Part shown: in pieces, positions 1 to 11,251 of the stretch | Layout of the letters: every line of letters begins with the position of its first letter | Numbering within the stretch: the first letter of the stretch is position 1 | Source: Blastobasis lacticolella | Lineage: Eukaryota; Arthropoda; Insecta; Lepidoptera; Blastobasidae | Reading direction: 5' to 3' | Length of the DNA stretch: 64,000 bases | NCBI GenBank assembly: GCA_905147135.1 | Contig: LR990044.1 | Span: 7,754,122 to 7,818,121 of the forward strand | Position numbers and translations under genes: made by a program | The notes under the pieces: generated by a model | What the model was told of the DNA's origin: nothing | Databases searched by the model: none | Seen by the model: the letters and a program-made list of their open reading frames with translations, nothing else

Positions 1-1228
1 CCCGCGCTTACCCGTGGAACTACTGCTAGTACTACTGGTAGTACCACGGGTCATTTAAAAATCAATCGACTTTATTTTATATTAAGCATAGATGATTACC
101 TACGAGTATGATACGATACAACTATGTACGCAAAAAAAAACGTAACCAAGCTAATACGCAAAAGGTATCAGATAGGTAGATAACTAAATGTTGTAATTGC
201 AAAATTAAAATTATTAGCGACAAAACCCAGGGAAGGGTTCTACGAAGTTCACAAAGGTTTTCTGTCCTGGTGTAAAACAAAGTTGGTCCATAAAAACTTT
301 AAAACAATGCCGTCCGTAAACCAAAAGAGATGGTTGGTTACCCAAGTAAGCGTGAGTGTGTTTGTAAGTGCATTTGTGTATTGTATAGTCTGTAAACAAG
401 TAAGTACTCCAAGTTACTCATTTAATATTAGCAATAATGAAATAATGTGCTTTGTAAATGACATTAAATTAACTAAGACATGTTCGAGTGGTGTTATGCT
501 TGCACCAAATATAAATGCGTTTAAGTTGAAACTTAAACAAAAACTTCATACAAAAAACGTTAAACGTCATACTCAAACGCCTTTAAGAATTTGGTGCAAA
601 TCGATCTAAATATCTTTAAACCTAAACCTCAGGATACTTTGGCATTTAAAGGGTTGCAAAGTCCGCAAGACATAGAGCATATATACAATACTCAAAGCTG
701 TGAGTTAAGAAGTTTACTTTTATGCAACACAGTAACCAGCGAGCAGACAGCCCATATTATGGTAAATGGTAGCTGTAACCAATAAAACCTACAATTCATG
801 CATTTTTCTAGTTTCCATGTAACCAAAATGCTGTGCAAAGACTAAGCTGGTATGTTTCACGCCTGCGATTATGCTTGCTACCGGAATCAGCATACCGGAA
901 ATAGATAAAAGAACTTCAAAGGGGCAGAGAGAGTCCTACCATCAAGTCATTAAAACATAACTTTTCTGAGAGTTTTTTTTTTGAATTTTTTTTTGTCCCC
1001 AACCATAGATAAAGGCAATGCGTACTCTTATTCGCTGAAACTCATATTCAAAATCGGACAAAATGAAATTATTAAGAATTTAAATACCCATCTTGTCAAT
1101 GTTACATCCAGAATCTACTAATTCAGAATCAAATGTAAACCAACTTACATAATACAGCCAAGATATTCGTTCCTAGAATAAGTGACGAAATGCTACTCGT
1201 GCATTTGAAACCTACCCTAAATTAACAC
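1..1228. other. AT-rich DNA without recognised gene
   Basis: A weak hairpin (cccgtggaactac and inverse) lies at 11-50. The rest has only short frames of biased composition; nothing else was seen. Confidence 0.5.
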
Positions 1229-1646
1229 AATGAGGAGTTTTCCAGTAGGTATTGATAGTTTATTTCAAAAAGCATCAATAGATGGCGCTCCTACAATTTT
1301 GGTAATCTTCTTTAAATCTGTATGATGGTGGCAGTGATTTCATGCAGCCAAGTAATACTAAACTTGAAAATAAAGTATTTATTAATATAAACATAACTGT
1401 TAAAGGTTGAACGAAGTGTAAAAAGAAATATTTATAGAAGTTGGCACTATGTTCCATTATTATTACAACCTATAAATTGGTTGAAAACTATTGACAAATA
1501 TAATATTATCCAATACAACGTACCCAGTGTTTATATCCTGTTTGCTAAGAACCTATTTCAAGCGATTATCAATTACCAAAATTGTCGGGGCGCCATCTAG
1601 TGAGTGGTTAGGAATGCCTTAAATACCTATTGGAAAACTCCTCATT
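1229..1646. mobile_element. 418-bp MITE with 23-bp terminal inverted repeats
   Basis: The ends read aatgaggagttttccagtag and its inverse (one mismatch in 23). The interior is AT-rich and non-coding. A second copy is at 38909-39532. Confidence 0.75.
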
Positions 1647-2479
1647 GAGTTTAGTTTCAAAGTAGCCAGCATCCAAAACGACTTTCGTAATTTAACCGTT
1701 ATTGAATTCGTAGATAAAGAAGTTCATTTTTGTTTTCGTCCGTATGGCGTTTATAAATAACCACATAATCAGTTCAAAATATTGTTTGCTAAAGTAGATG
1801 TATAAATATAGTTTGATACTGCATTGAAAAAATACTACCGCTATTAGAATACGGCAGCGACGAAGCCTTGAAATTTTGTAACATCGCATGAATCACAAAA
1901 CAACAAAAGAATATAATATGCTGGTTGTTCTTACTAAAAGATGTTGTAACATTTGTCCTTCCTTGATTTTGTCTGACGAATTCTCGATTCAATTAGGCAT
2001 GATAAATTACATTTTAACATGTTACGAAATATGTCACGTAGGTGCGAACCACGCGCGAACAAATCTTCAGTGGAGATCTTTCAGCGTCAACCAGCTTATT
2101 TATTATGTAGGTACCAGTGTACGCAGAGATGTCATGTATGTCGGTGTTTCCAAGGAGAGAGGTCAAGTTACGTTGGAAGATTGATCTCTCCGACTGCCAT
2201 AGTCTATTTGAGAGTGGATGTTTATGAGAAACTACATGTTTATGCGATGTGTGGAACGAGGAAGTTAAATTTTTTTGCGGGAATCCTGTTGTAAGCAAAA
2301 CGAGTACCGCTCGGTGCTCGCTACAAACTACCTCCCTGCTAATCTGTAACTGACTAATCTGCACCGTTGAACACGATCGTTTCACAGACACTTCCTTGGC
2401 CATCAATCCGGGAGTGCGGGAATCGGACGTTCCATCGATTAGCATGTAATTAGTGTGGTACGTTACTCGGTGGGGTTTA

Positions 2480-3110
2480 GAGGATGGTCGGTGGTATCGA
2501 GTGGGTCGTGCGGCGGGGTCGGTGGGGTCGGCGGGGCCGGCGGGGCCGCTGCGCGCCGGGGTCTTCGCGGCCCCGGCGGCTGCGGTCGGAGGGTGTGCCA
2601 CTCACTCGTCACGGTGGGCCGCGGCCAGCCAGAGCTTCACTGTGCAGTGTGTGGCGTCGGGTGTGGCAGCAGGCGAGCGGCGGCGGCGGCGGGCGGGCTG
2701 GGGCACGCGCGCGGCCGCGGCGGGCGCGCATCGGGCTGCGCGGTGGGCCCGGCGCGGCGGCGGGCGAGGCCGCGGGGCTACTGCGGGCGCGCCATGCCGG
2801 GCGGCGGGGTCGCCGCGGACGGGCGGACTCTCTCGGGCCGCGGTCCAGGCGCGACTGCCGCCCGCCCGCGCGCGCCGAGCCGCCGACCATCGACCGCGCG
2901 CCCCGCGCCGCGCGCCTGCGCCGCACTCTACACAGCCGCAGACAGATCGCGTGCCGCCCGCCGCCGCGTCGCCGCATCCGCCGCAGTCGCCGCAGCCGCC
3001 GCCGCCGTCGCCGCACCCGCCGCGGCCGACACGCAAATTGGGTCACCACTTGACAGCCCTCGCGATACACTCGCCGCGCGTCGAGAGGCTGGCTCGGAAG
3101 AACTTAACTG
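2480..3110. promoter_or_regulatory. CpG-rich island, candidate promoter or non-coding first exon
   Basis: About 600 bases of very GC- and CpG-rich DNA stand alone in AT-rich surroundings. Long reading frames run through it on both strands at once, which is a by-product of high GC and not evidence of coding. Its position, 8 kb upstream of the first chn coding exon and on the same side, suggests a distal chn promoter; this is inference. No clear TATA box or splice donor was identified. Confidence 0.5.
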
Positions 3111-3119
3111 TCAGTGCAC

Positions 3120-4226
3120 ACTGCTAATTCGGTGCTAATTAATGCGGGGAAAATTTATGAAAATAAGATTTGTAACGGGTTTAACGATGAAAGTTTGAAT
3201 GCTTATTAGTTGTTACATGCCTAGGACATGCACCTGGATCTACCTGTTTATATATTTTTCTAATTCTTATTATTTTAGTATTGTATAAATATTGCAGTTT
3301 GGTGTCTACTTAAGTTGTATTTCTTCGAAATCCCGAAAACAAACGATTTTACCCAAACTCTACCAGCTAAATTATTTATTTATTTAATGATTAACAAGAA
3401 TTTAGTTGCATTTAAATTGAGATTGTTAGTTACATACGCTAATTACCTACTTATTTAAAAAATCTTCTAGCAGACTCACCTAAAACAAAGAAAAGAGACG
3501 GTTTTCTATTTAGGTTGCGTAGGTAGAGTCCGATCTAGTATTTCGATGATCTAGCTAGACCATCTTAATTTTCTTCTAGTAGATCTTAACTTAATTAGGT
3601 AGAGTCCTTATGCAGAGTCTACCTAATTAAATTTATTGAATGGGACATACAATTCGTTTAAGTTGTATACGACGACGGACCTAAAGCTTCATATATTCCA
3701 GACAACTGTAAAATTGTAAAAGAAAAAACGTTGTTTCCAAACTGAAAATCATCATTTAAAACATCGGGTGGGGCTGTGTCGGAACACACGACCGCCCGGC
3801 CGTTGGTTTTAACGTGGAACGTCTACCTTGGCAGCTTTGAGACGCTCTCGAAACCATCTCGCTCGCTCAGTGCCGGACATTAGGGTACTCATGTGGCCCA
3901 TCTTTCCGACGATAGCCGTGATTTGTAGTTCTCGCTGGCTCTTGCACGTTTCGTTTCGTATTTTTTTTACACTTTTTGATTATCTTTATAATAAATATTG
4001 ACCAAACTATACTTATTATTGTGGACTCATGTGAATCGCCTTGAGGCACACTGAATAGAAATGCGCGCTAGCGTTCGTTTCGTTCATTCAATGTAGAGCC
4101 CCTCGCCCGCCACCCTACCCGCCCCCGACGCAAATTCGAGATCAAAACAGGGAGCTGACTATATACGCTAAACAATGATACTAGATTTATGTTTCTAAGA
4201 CTAATAATTTTGCAGATATTAAGGTA
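3120..4226. other. non-coding DNA after the CpG island
   Basis: AT-rich, with a small perfect hairpin at 3591-3630 (arms ttaattaggtaga). It is probably intron if the 2.48-3.1 kb island is a chn first exon. Confidence 0.5.
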
Positions 4227-4404
4227 CTAGTGGACCCCGCGTCATTTCGGTCGCGTACACCGACTTAGCCCCTACATACACTTCCTCTATCTATTGTAAA
4301 AACCGCATAAAAAACCGTTCCATAGTTTAAAAGAGCTAAGCGTACATAGATACATAAGGACAGACGGCGGGGAGCGACTTTGTTTTTTACTATGTATGTA
4401 TAGA
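4227..4404 (-). mobile_element. Helitron-like element, minus orientation
   Basis: The reverse complement runs from tatacatacatagtaaaaaa to the ggtccactag end at 4227. The body is diverged. Confidence 0.5.
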
Positions 4405-5362
4405 CAACGATATAGACCTTTTCGTTACGGTCCAGTTTTGCGACTTAGTTCTCAGTGTGAAATTAAAGACGTTTCACATCAAAAACATGATATTAAGTCA
4501 CGCTTTACCCTCAAGCGTTGGTGGCTGTTGCCAAGAAATTAAGCCATAGTACTTCTCCACAACAGCAGTAAAGTGGTCACGCTACATTAAACAGCAAAAT
4601 TAACGCAATTAATCATTACCTAATTACTGTAAAGTTATAATTAGTACTCCACGAAATGTAAGTCAATTAAGCTGAAATAATGTATTTATAACAAACATGA
4701 ACTTTGTGGCGCAGAATTTAATGTTTCACCAAAATACATTTACGAGAACTTTGGTTTGGTTGATTCAGAATATGTTCATGTAGGTACATACAAGAGCATA
4801 AGTGCTAGGGCCGCATCGTCACGTACCACCGTGAGATGGCGCTTTATACTTAACTTAATATATAATTTCTCAAATGAAAAAATATTTTTTATAACAAACT
4901 GTTATCGCTCGGTATTACTACTCATCAAGACCATTCTAAAGAGCCCAAACAGAATGAGGTTATCTTTTTGCGTTCATTAGTTCCTATGACCACCTTCCTA
5001 CTCCATCATGAGACCAGCTCCTTAGTACTATATTAATGCATTGTCATCCAAATTACATTACAAGTTATATTTCAGGTCTATCGGATACCAGCAAATGGTC
5101 GAAAAATTGTTTGAAAATTTTGACGGACAATTTACAAACATGCATACGAACAGTAAAAGTTAAATAAATGCTTGTAAAAAGCGCATTAACACAGTATGAA
5201 ACACATTCCTGTCATTCCCATGCTGCTTTTGAAAGGGATAAAATAACATTGACGAAATAAATTGTCCTGGTTGAATAAATCTTGGGGGTCAACGATGATT
5301 TCTTTCCCTTCTTTTAGCCAATTCATACACCAAACATCTTGTATGTTGCAGACGTATGCTCT

Positions 5363-6903
5363 TGTCATCATCATTATGAAACTATCGCTTGTCCCGGCCT
5401 TTGCCAGGGTCCGCTTTCCCACTAAATCTTCTCCACTTCGCCCGGTCTTCGGCATTCTCTCGTCGTAAGCCGCCGGCTCACGCCTCATTCGACTCAGCGA
5501 TGTCAATCCATCGCTTCTTAGGTCGCCCACGGGGCTTATTTCCTGATACCGTCAGATTCAGGCACCTATTTCCCTGAGGTTTACGCAACACCTGACCATA
5601 TCAACGCAGACGGGCCTCCTCGATCTTATCTGCGATATCCCTCACGACAAGGCTGCCACGGATGTACTCGTTACGTACTCGATCGCGTCGCGTAACTCCG
5701 CACATCCACCGAAGCATTTTCATTAAGTTGGTGTGGAGTTCGCGACCGTGTTTCGTCAGCGCTGGCCATGTCTCACAGCCATAGAGCATCACCGGTCTAA
5801 TTATACTCTTGTATATAAGCCCTTTGAGCTTTACAGGGATTTTAGGGTCATAGGTGACTGCCGTAAGTTCCCGCCATTTGGCCTAAGCTGCAGAGATTCG
5901 GGACTTGACATCGGAGCCGATATCGTAGGACTCATGCATCACGGATCCGAGGTATTTAGATTTATCTGTTCCATTAACAGCTTCGTTACCTACAAGGATG
6001 GTTTTGGAATCTCCGCTGCAGCTGGCCATATATTCCGTTTTGGCGGCATTCAACTTCAAACCGTTTTCTAGCACATCCTTCCACGTGTTTACTCTGGTCT
6101 CAAGATCCTGCCTAAGCTTGCTCACCAGTACAATGTCGTCAGCTTACTTCATAAGCCAAGGAGGCATGTCCTGAATTTCCGCTGAGAGGGCATCGAGCAC
6201 AATGCAGAACAAGTAAGGGCTCAGCACAGAACCCAGGTGAACACCTACAGTAATCGGGAAGGAATTAGTATGGCCTACGATGGTTTTGACGACGGCTCCA
6301 GTATTGGCATACATATCCTGTATAATACTAATGTACGCCTCGGGCACAGACTTTGATCTCAGAGCCCACCAAATTATCTTCCGAGGGACACTGTCGAAAG
6401 CTCTCTGCGGGTCGAGAAATGCGTAATGCAGAGGTTGATTCCTACTGCAATGAGACTCCTGGAGGACTCTGAGTGCAAAGATTGGATCCATGGTGCTGCA
6501 GCCCGACCTGAAGCCGTATTGGCACTCCGACAAAGAACATTCCTGGCGAAGTCTCTGGTCTATAATACGTTCGAGTAGCTTCATTATGTGGCTCATGAGT
6601 TTAATACCTCGATAGTTGCCGCACTCCTGCACACTGCCCTTTCCTTTATAGATTGGCGTAATAATATTTACGCGCCACGCGTCAGGTATAAGCCCCGTGG
6701 CTACGATCCTATTGAATAGTTCAGTGAACAAGAGTACGCCTCGGGTCACAATTGTTTTCCAAGTTTCTATAGGTATTCCGTCATGGCCAATAGCTTTCCC
6801 GGTTTTCATATGGGCCAGACACCTTTCTACCTCGTCCGGGGTAATCGGGCTTATCAAGCCAAGGTTTGCAGGAAGCTGTGGTGGTGGCACGTGGTTCGTA
6901 TGA
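5363..6903 (-). mobile_element. RTE-like LINE fragment, dead reverse transcriptase
   Basis: The minus strand encodes the later part of a LINE reverse transcriptase. Visible motifs are KTGKAIGHDGIP (fingers), YGFRSGCSTMD, the FLDPQRAFDSVPR palm stretch and GSVLSPYLFCIVLDALS. The YADD catalytic box reads stop-ADD: the Tyr codon is TAA at about 6144-6146. C-terminal pieces in shifted frames (LRWMCGVTRRDRVRNEYIRG, then AEDRAKW-like end) run to 5385, with a GATGAT-type tail at the 3' end. It is 5'-truncated, frameshifted and inactive. The clade call (RTE) is from motif memory. Confidence 0.85.
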
Positions 6904-7009
6904 TCTTGTATTGTACCTAATACAAATCTTCATATCCTATTATATACTTGTAGGTACGTTTATATTGTAAAATAAAAACACACTATAACAATAATAAATA
7001 AAAATAATC

Positions 7010-7355
7010 ATTTTGACATTAATGTCCCGGTTGTGCTCTCGCGCACGTGGACCTGGGGTCCGCCTTAAACATGATCCGGGATTTGGCAGATCAGATAATA
7101 AAAGTGGAACGACTGCCATCTGATCTCCGTGAGCCTGTTACCAGGGGCACCTGACCAGATTGGATCAAGGTTACACATTCAGTAGCCTAAATGTGAAGGT
7201 TTCATCACGATGTTTTACCTCAATGTAAGAGCAGCATTCAACTAATGTACGTAACTCAGAAAAGAGTCATTAGTACATGGCCGCAGTGGGATTCCAACCC
7301 GGTACCTCTCGCTTACGAGTCGGACACCTTAATTACTCGGCCACTGACTCTCCTA
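7010..7355 (-). mobile_element. tRNA-derived SINE, family 1, full length
   Basis: On the minus strand it opens with a tRNA-like head carrying an A box (gtggccgagtaatt) and a B box (gggttggaatcc), runs through a shared body and ends at gggacattaatgtc. At least five more copies with the same body lie in the window. Confidence 0.75.
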
Positions 7356-7794
7356 AAACACAAATCCTAGGCCAGGAAAAACTAGTTTGACCTGACATCG
7401 AAATTGGCCGATGGAACGGAGGTGAAAATATAGAAAATGTTTTAGATAAAAGCTGTCCTGACCTCTCCCTGTAAACTTATTATATTACTACTGAACCCGG
7501 CGCGAGTTCGGGCGCGTGACTTTCTAGCTCTACCCCTACCCTACACCTACCCTATATATACTCTATGCCTACCCAACACCTCCTTTACCTGTACCTACCA
7601 TTTTTTATACTTATAATCCATTCTCTTGAATCAATATGGTTAGATGCAAATCAAAATGTAAAAAAGAAAGATGCTGCTACCCATATTCTACTAATCTACG
7701 AAGATCTTGAAGGTCTACCAAGAATTGTACAGACGACCGCGCCTCAACCTACCCTGTTTAGACTTGGACCGTCTCCAATCATCATCGTGGCGTG

Positions 7795-8035
7795 TTAACA
7801 TCTCTGTTGTACTCTTGCGCGTGAAGGCCCGGGGTCCGCCTTGGCTATGATCCAGGATTCGACAGATCAGGAATTTACAATAGAGCGACTGCCATCCAAG
7901 CTCCGTAACCCTGTTAATAGGGGAAGTTTGCCAGATTGGTTCATGGTTACACATTCAATCGTCTGATTATGCAGGTTTCCCTCACCGGAAGAGCATCGGT
8001 TGATGTACGGTTAAAAAGTTACAAATACACAGCGG
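7795..8035 (-). mobile_element. SINE family 1, head-truncated copy
   Basis: It shares the body (tggcagtcgctc, ggatcatagccaagg on the minus strand) with the copy at 7010-7355 but lacks the tRNA-like head. Confidence 0.65.
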
Positions 8036-8039
8036 CTTC

Positions 8040-9570
8040 ATGTGTTTATTGAAAGATGTACCTATCGAGACCGACTCGCTAGCCACCGACGCTTCCTCTT
8101 CTTGTTTTTCTCTTAAATATTTTTTATTTTATAAGCGTAAATGTATCAAACAAATAGACACAAGACTCGCAAGACAATGCGAGGCTTTTTTTGCTGGCCA
8201 CGCGATTGAAATCGCCATCGGAAATTAGTTTAACCAACCACGAGCAATACAATACGAAACATTGTTTGGAAGGAAAACGAGAATTATTTTCCTGAACAAA
8301 CAAAATTGGATTTTTCGGGGCAACTCGTATTTTCATTTTAACCATCTGTGCCGTAAAGGTATTGTCAAAAACGTGCGCACCCCTAACGGTAATTGCAGGG
8401 TGAAAATCACATCATAGCGGGGGCCACCCTACAGAGAATCCACCCCGGGAGCCTGCAGACCCCGTGCTACGGGTGCGGGCCTACGCTCGTAGGCCGTAGC
8501 GCGCCTACGTAGCGTACGGTGGCTGCTTGCGTTACGTAAGGGGGTGATGTTGTAACAATTTTGTTTTGTTGTTACTATGTAAATCATGATTTTGATATCT
8601 ATCGAGTAATGTATCATATTATCGCGGTAGATAATATTAACTCTGAAGTTGTCTATTTTGGGTATTGGTAAATTGAGTTAATTAATATCAAGGCGGTAAC
8701 GAGATGACGGGAAAACTAAATTATGAAAGGTCATACATATTAATTATTCTTTAACCTACAAACCGTGTACCTTTAAAATAACACCTACTGAATGTTAGAT
8801 AAGGTTTTGCCAACATTTGTGTGGGTTTTGAAGCCTAAAATCATTTTCAAGGAAAATAGGCATTAACATGTTATTATTCACACGCCCACACGAATTCCCT
8901 TTCGGATTATATCTTTCAACCTTCGTTTTTAAAGTGAAACAAAGCGAAATGGAATATACACGTGTCCCGGGGGTTATGAGGTGGGGAAAGTATTGGTGAT
9001 ACTCTGGTGTAGCTGATGTCCACGTGCCATCGGGTGGTACGTTTGACGCTTCGTCTACCAATTGAAGTAAGAAAAATATAAAATATGTAGGGGTGTTTTA
9101 CCATCAAGGGGTAGTCAATTTCAATTGTAACCTATTCAAAAGTTCCAAAATGTATTCTGAGAAATGCACGATGTAAATAGGTAATGCTTTATGTAATGCC
9201 AATTAAGCAAGTATTTTTTCGTCTATCTGTAGTAAAGTTTGGATCAACAACGTTGTGTATCTATAGGTAACATGAATTATACTGAATTTTAGCTAAGTAA
9301 TTAAGTACTAGTCAGTTAGTCACAGAATTGTTAATCCTTTTCTTCGTTATTCATCGTAACGGCAAGTAGTTATTATAATTTATATAAAAACCGAAAATAA
9401 GCTTTAATCATCGTCGATTCATAATGATTACCTACTCAATTTAACATATATTTTTATTTGACTTCTTAAAATAATTTCTACTTCGGTCAATTTACCTCCA
9501 GCTATTATCCAAGTACTATTAAGGTTCTGATTTCGCAATTAATATCAAAACTGCTACAATGCTCCTTTAA
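8040..9570. other. non-coding DNA, no gene seen
   Basis: Mixed AT-rich sequence with a short GC stretch at 8440-8540 that is partly palindromic around ggcctacgctcgtaggcc. No family was recognised. Confidence 0.5.
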
Positions 9571-9789
9571 TTTTGCAGTGCTCTGTGTGTGTATTGTAGT
9601 GCAACTTCGTGTTGTGTTTGTGAACCTACCTGAGTCGAAAAATCCTCAACCCACAACGCTCATCCAGAAATTAGCATCGAACCCGCCACAAGAGCGGCTC
9701 CTGAAAAAGTGTTACCGAATCGCCGCGTCTGTCCGGGTGGGAAAGCGTCGCGTCGCATTCAATACTTACTTAGCGTTGGTTCGATCGCG

Positions 9790-10030
9790 AGCTGAATGAA
9801 AGGGCGGCGTGTGGGTGGGAAGGGGGCGATCGATGGGAAGTAGAGGGGGGCCAGTGAGGCGGCAGTCGGCCGCCGCGCGCCGCCCCGGCCGTCCGCAAGC
9901 TCCGCGGTCCCGCGCGGTCCCGCGAGGTCCCCGCGCCCCCGCCCCCGGTCGATATCACCCGCGACGCGTCACCGCCGACCGACGGACCGACTCCTCCGGA
10001 CAAAGGAGCGCCTTTGTTCGCCATCGCCAC
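9790..10030. promoter_or_regulatory. second GC-rich island upstream of chn
   Basis: Roughly 240 bases of CpG-rich sequence lie about 0.8 kb before the chn exon at 10821. It could be a proximal promoter or untranslated exon. Reading frames through it encode only low-complexity Arg/Ala/Pro and match nothing. Confidence 0.45.
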
Positions 10031-10820
10031 CAGACGCTGCCTGGATTAGGTTCTCAACTGTTTACTTGATTCTTTACTTGTTAGTTGGTTGGAGTCTAAG
10101 GTATATGATGGTAGACGTTTCAGTATCTGAGCTTGATTTGGAGCAATTAAGGGCTGCCATGACAGTTACGAATGAGAAACTGAAGTTTCGTTTGTAATTG
10201 GTCAAAACGATCGATATTTTGCTGAAAATTTAATAACTCGCCCTCTTAAGTACCGATTATAGAATACGACAGACAACTTTCCTTTGGGCGCTGAATAATT
10301 TATACCCGATGTTCCAACGTGTTTGGGTGACATCCTTTTGGGGAGCCCTAACCGGGCGAACTAAAGCGCTACCGCTTTCGCCCGGAAGGATTCTCCCTCC
10401 GGTCTCCCTTTTTTGCAAATTGCCTCGCAACTATTACGTCACGGGGGGGTGCAGCCCCTCCCAATGCACCTCGCGTGCACCCCCTACACCCCACGCACAT
10501 CGCGCCCCATTAAATCATATTTAAACAGCGCTCATCGCGATTGACGAGCCCAGACGGTGCCTCCGACGTGTTGGTGGAGTATCGATATTTTTATCGATGC
10601 CCTTATTGGTTGTACGTGCTGGTCGAGTCGTTCGGCTCTTATCAATGGATGTTTATCTCTAATCCATGAATGGGTTTGGGTTATTATTGGCTATCTAATT
10701 TTACATAGCTCAATAATTGTCAAAAGTGTAAGATGGGCTACATTGTTAGATGGTAATTTTTTCCTGTAGAATAAATATTGTTAAATATGTTCAACTGAAT
10801 TTGCAATCTTATTTCTTTAG

Positions 10821-11251
10821 GAACAGCGGAGTCACAAAAGACGCCACCGATTTAGAATATCCAAAGATCGCGGCCAAAATCTTGGTTCAATATCATCCAA
10901 GCTCATGCAAACACGACAGATGATAGGAGCTTTCTTCTTCCTGGCGATATTTCTTTCGTAAAATCAGGACAATATTGAAGAGCGCTCTTTTAAACCAAAC
11001 CACGTCATCTTCCAGCCAAGATGGAGGCGAGCGCAGGGGTGTCTCTCACCATGGATTGCGAAGACATGTTCAAGGAGATCACAAAGAAGCTTTATGGAGA
11101 GGAAGCAGCAGTGGGCGTGGGAGTGGTGGGGGTCGAGTTTCCTGCAGCAGAACGGGATCTAGACGACGATTTGCGGCCAGAGGAGCATATCACCGCGTGG
11201 GGGCTGGCGGCCCTCATGCAGAATGGATTCCCCCCGCCTGGGATTTTGCAG
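10821..11251 (+). CDS. chn: chn first coding exon with 5'UTR (coding from 11021)
   Basis: A pyrimidine-rich acceptor ending in tttctttag sits just before 10821, so this is probably an internal exon with about 200 nt of 5'UTR. A second possible acceptor (cttccag) lies 5 nt before the ATG at 11021. The coding part gives residues 1-77, ending in phase 0 at CAG before gtaatt. It holds two motifs shared with fly charlatan, EDMFKEITKKLYGEE and GLAALMQNGF, separated by an acidic stretch. Confidence 0.8.

Noticed and set aside
2014..3138. Several overlapping frames of 140-227 codons on both strands
   Set aside because: They are created by high GC in the CpG island, occur in all frames, encode Arg/Ala/Pro-rich low complexity and match no family.
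5733..6071. 112-codon + strand frame
   Set aside because: It is antisense to the LINE reverse-transcriptase remnant.
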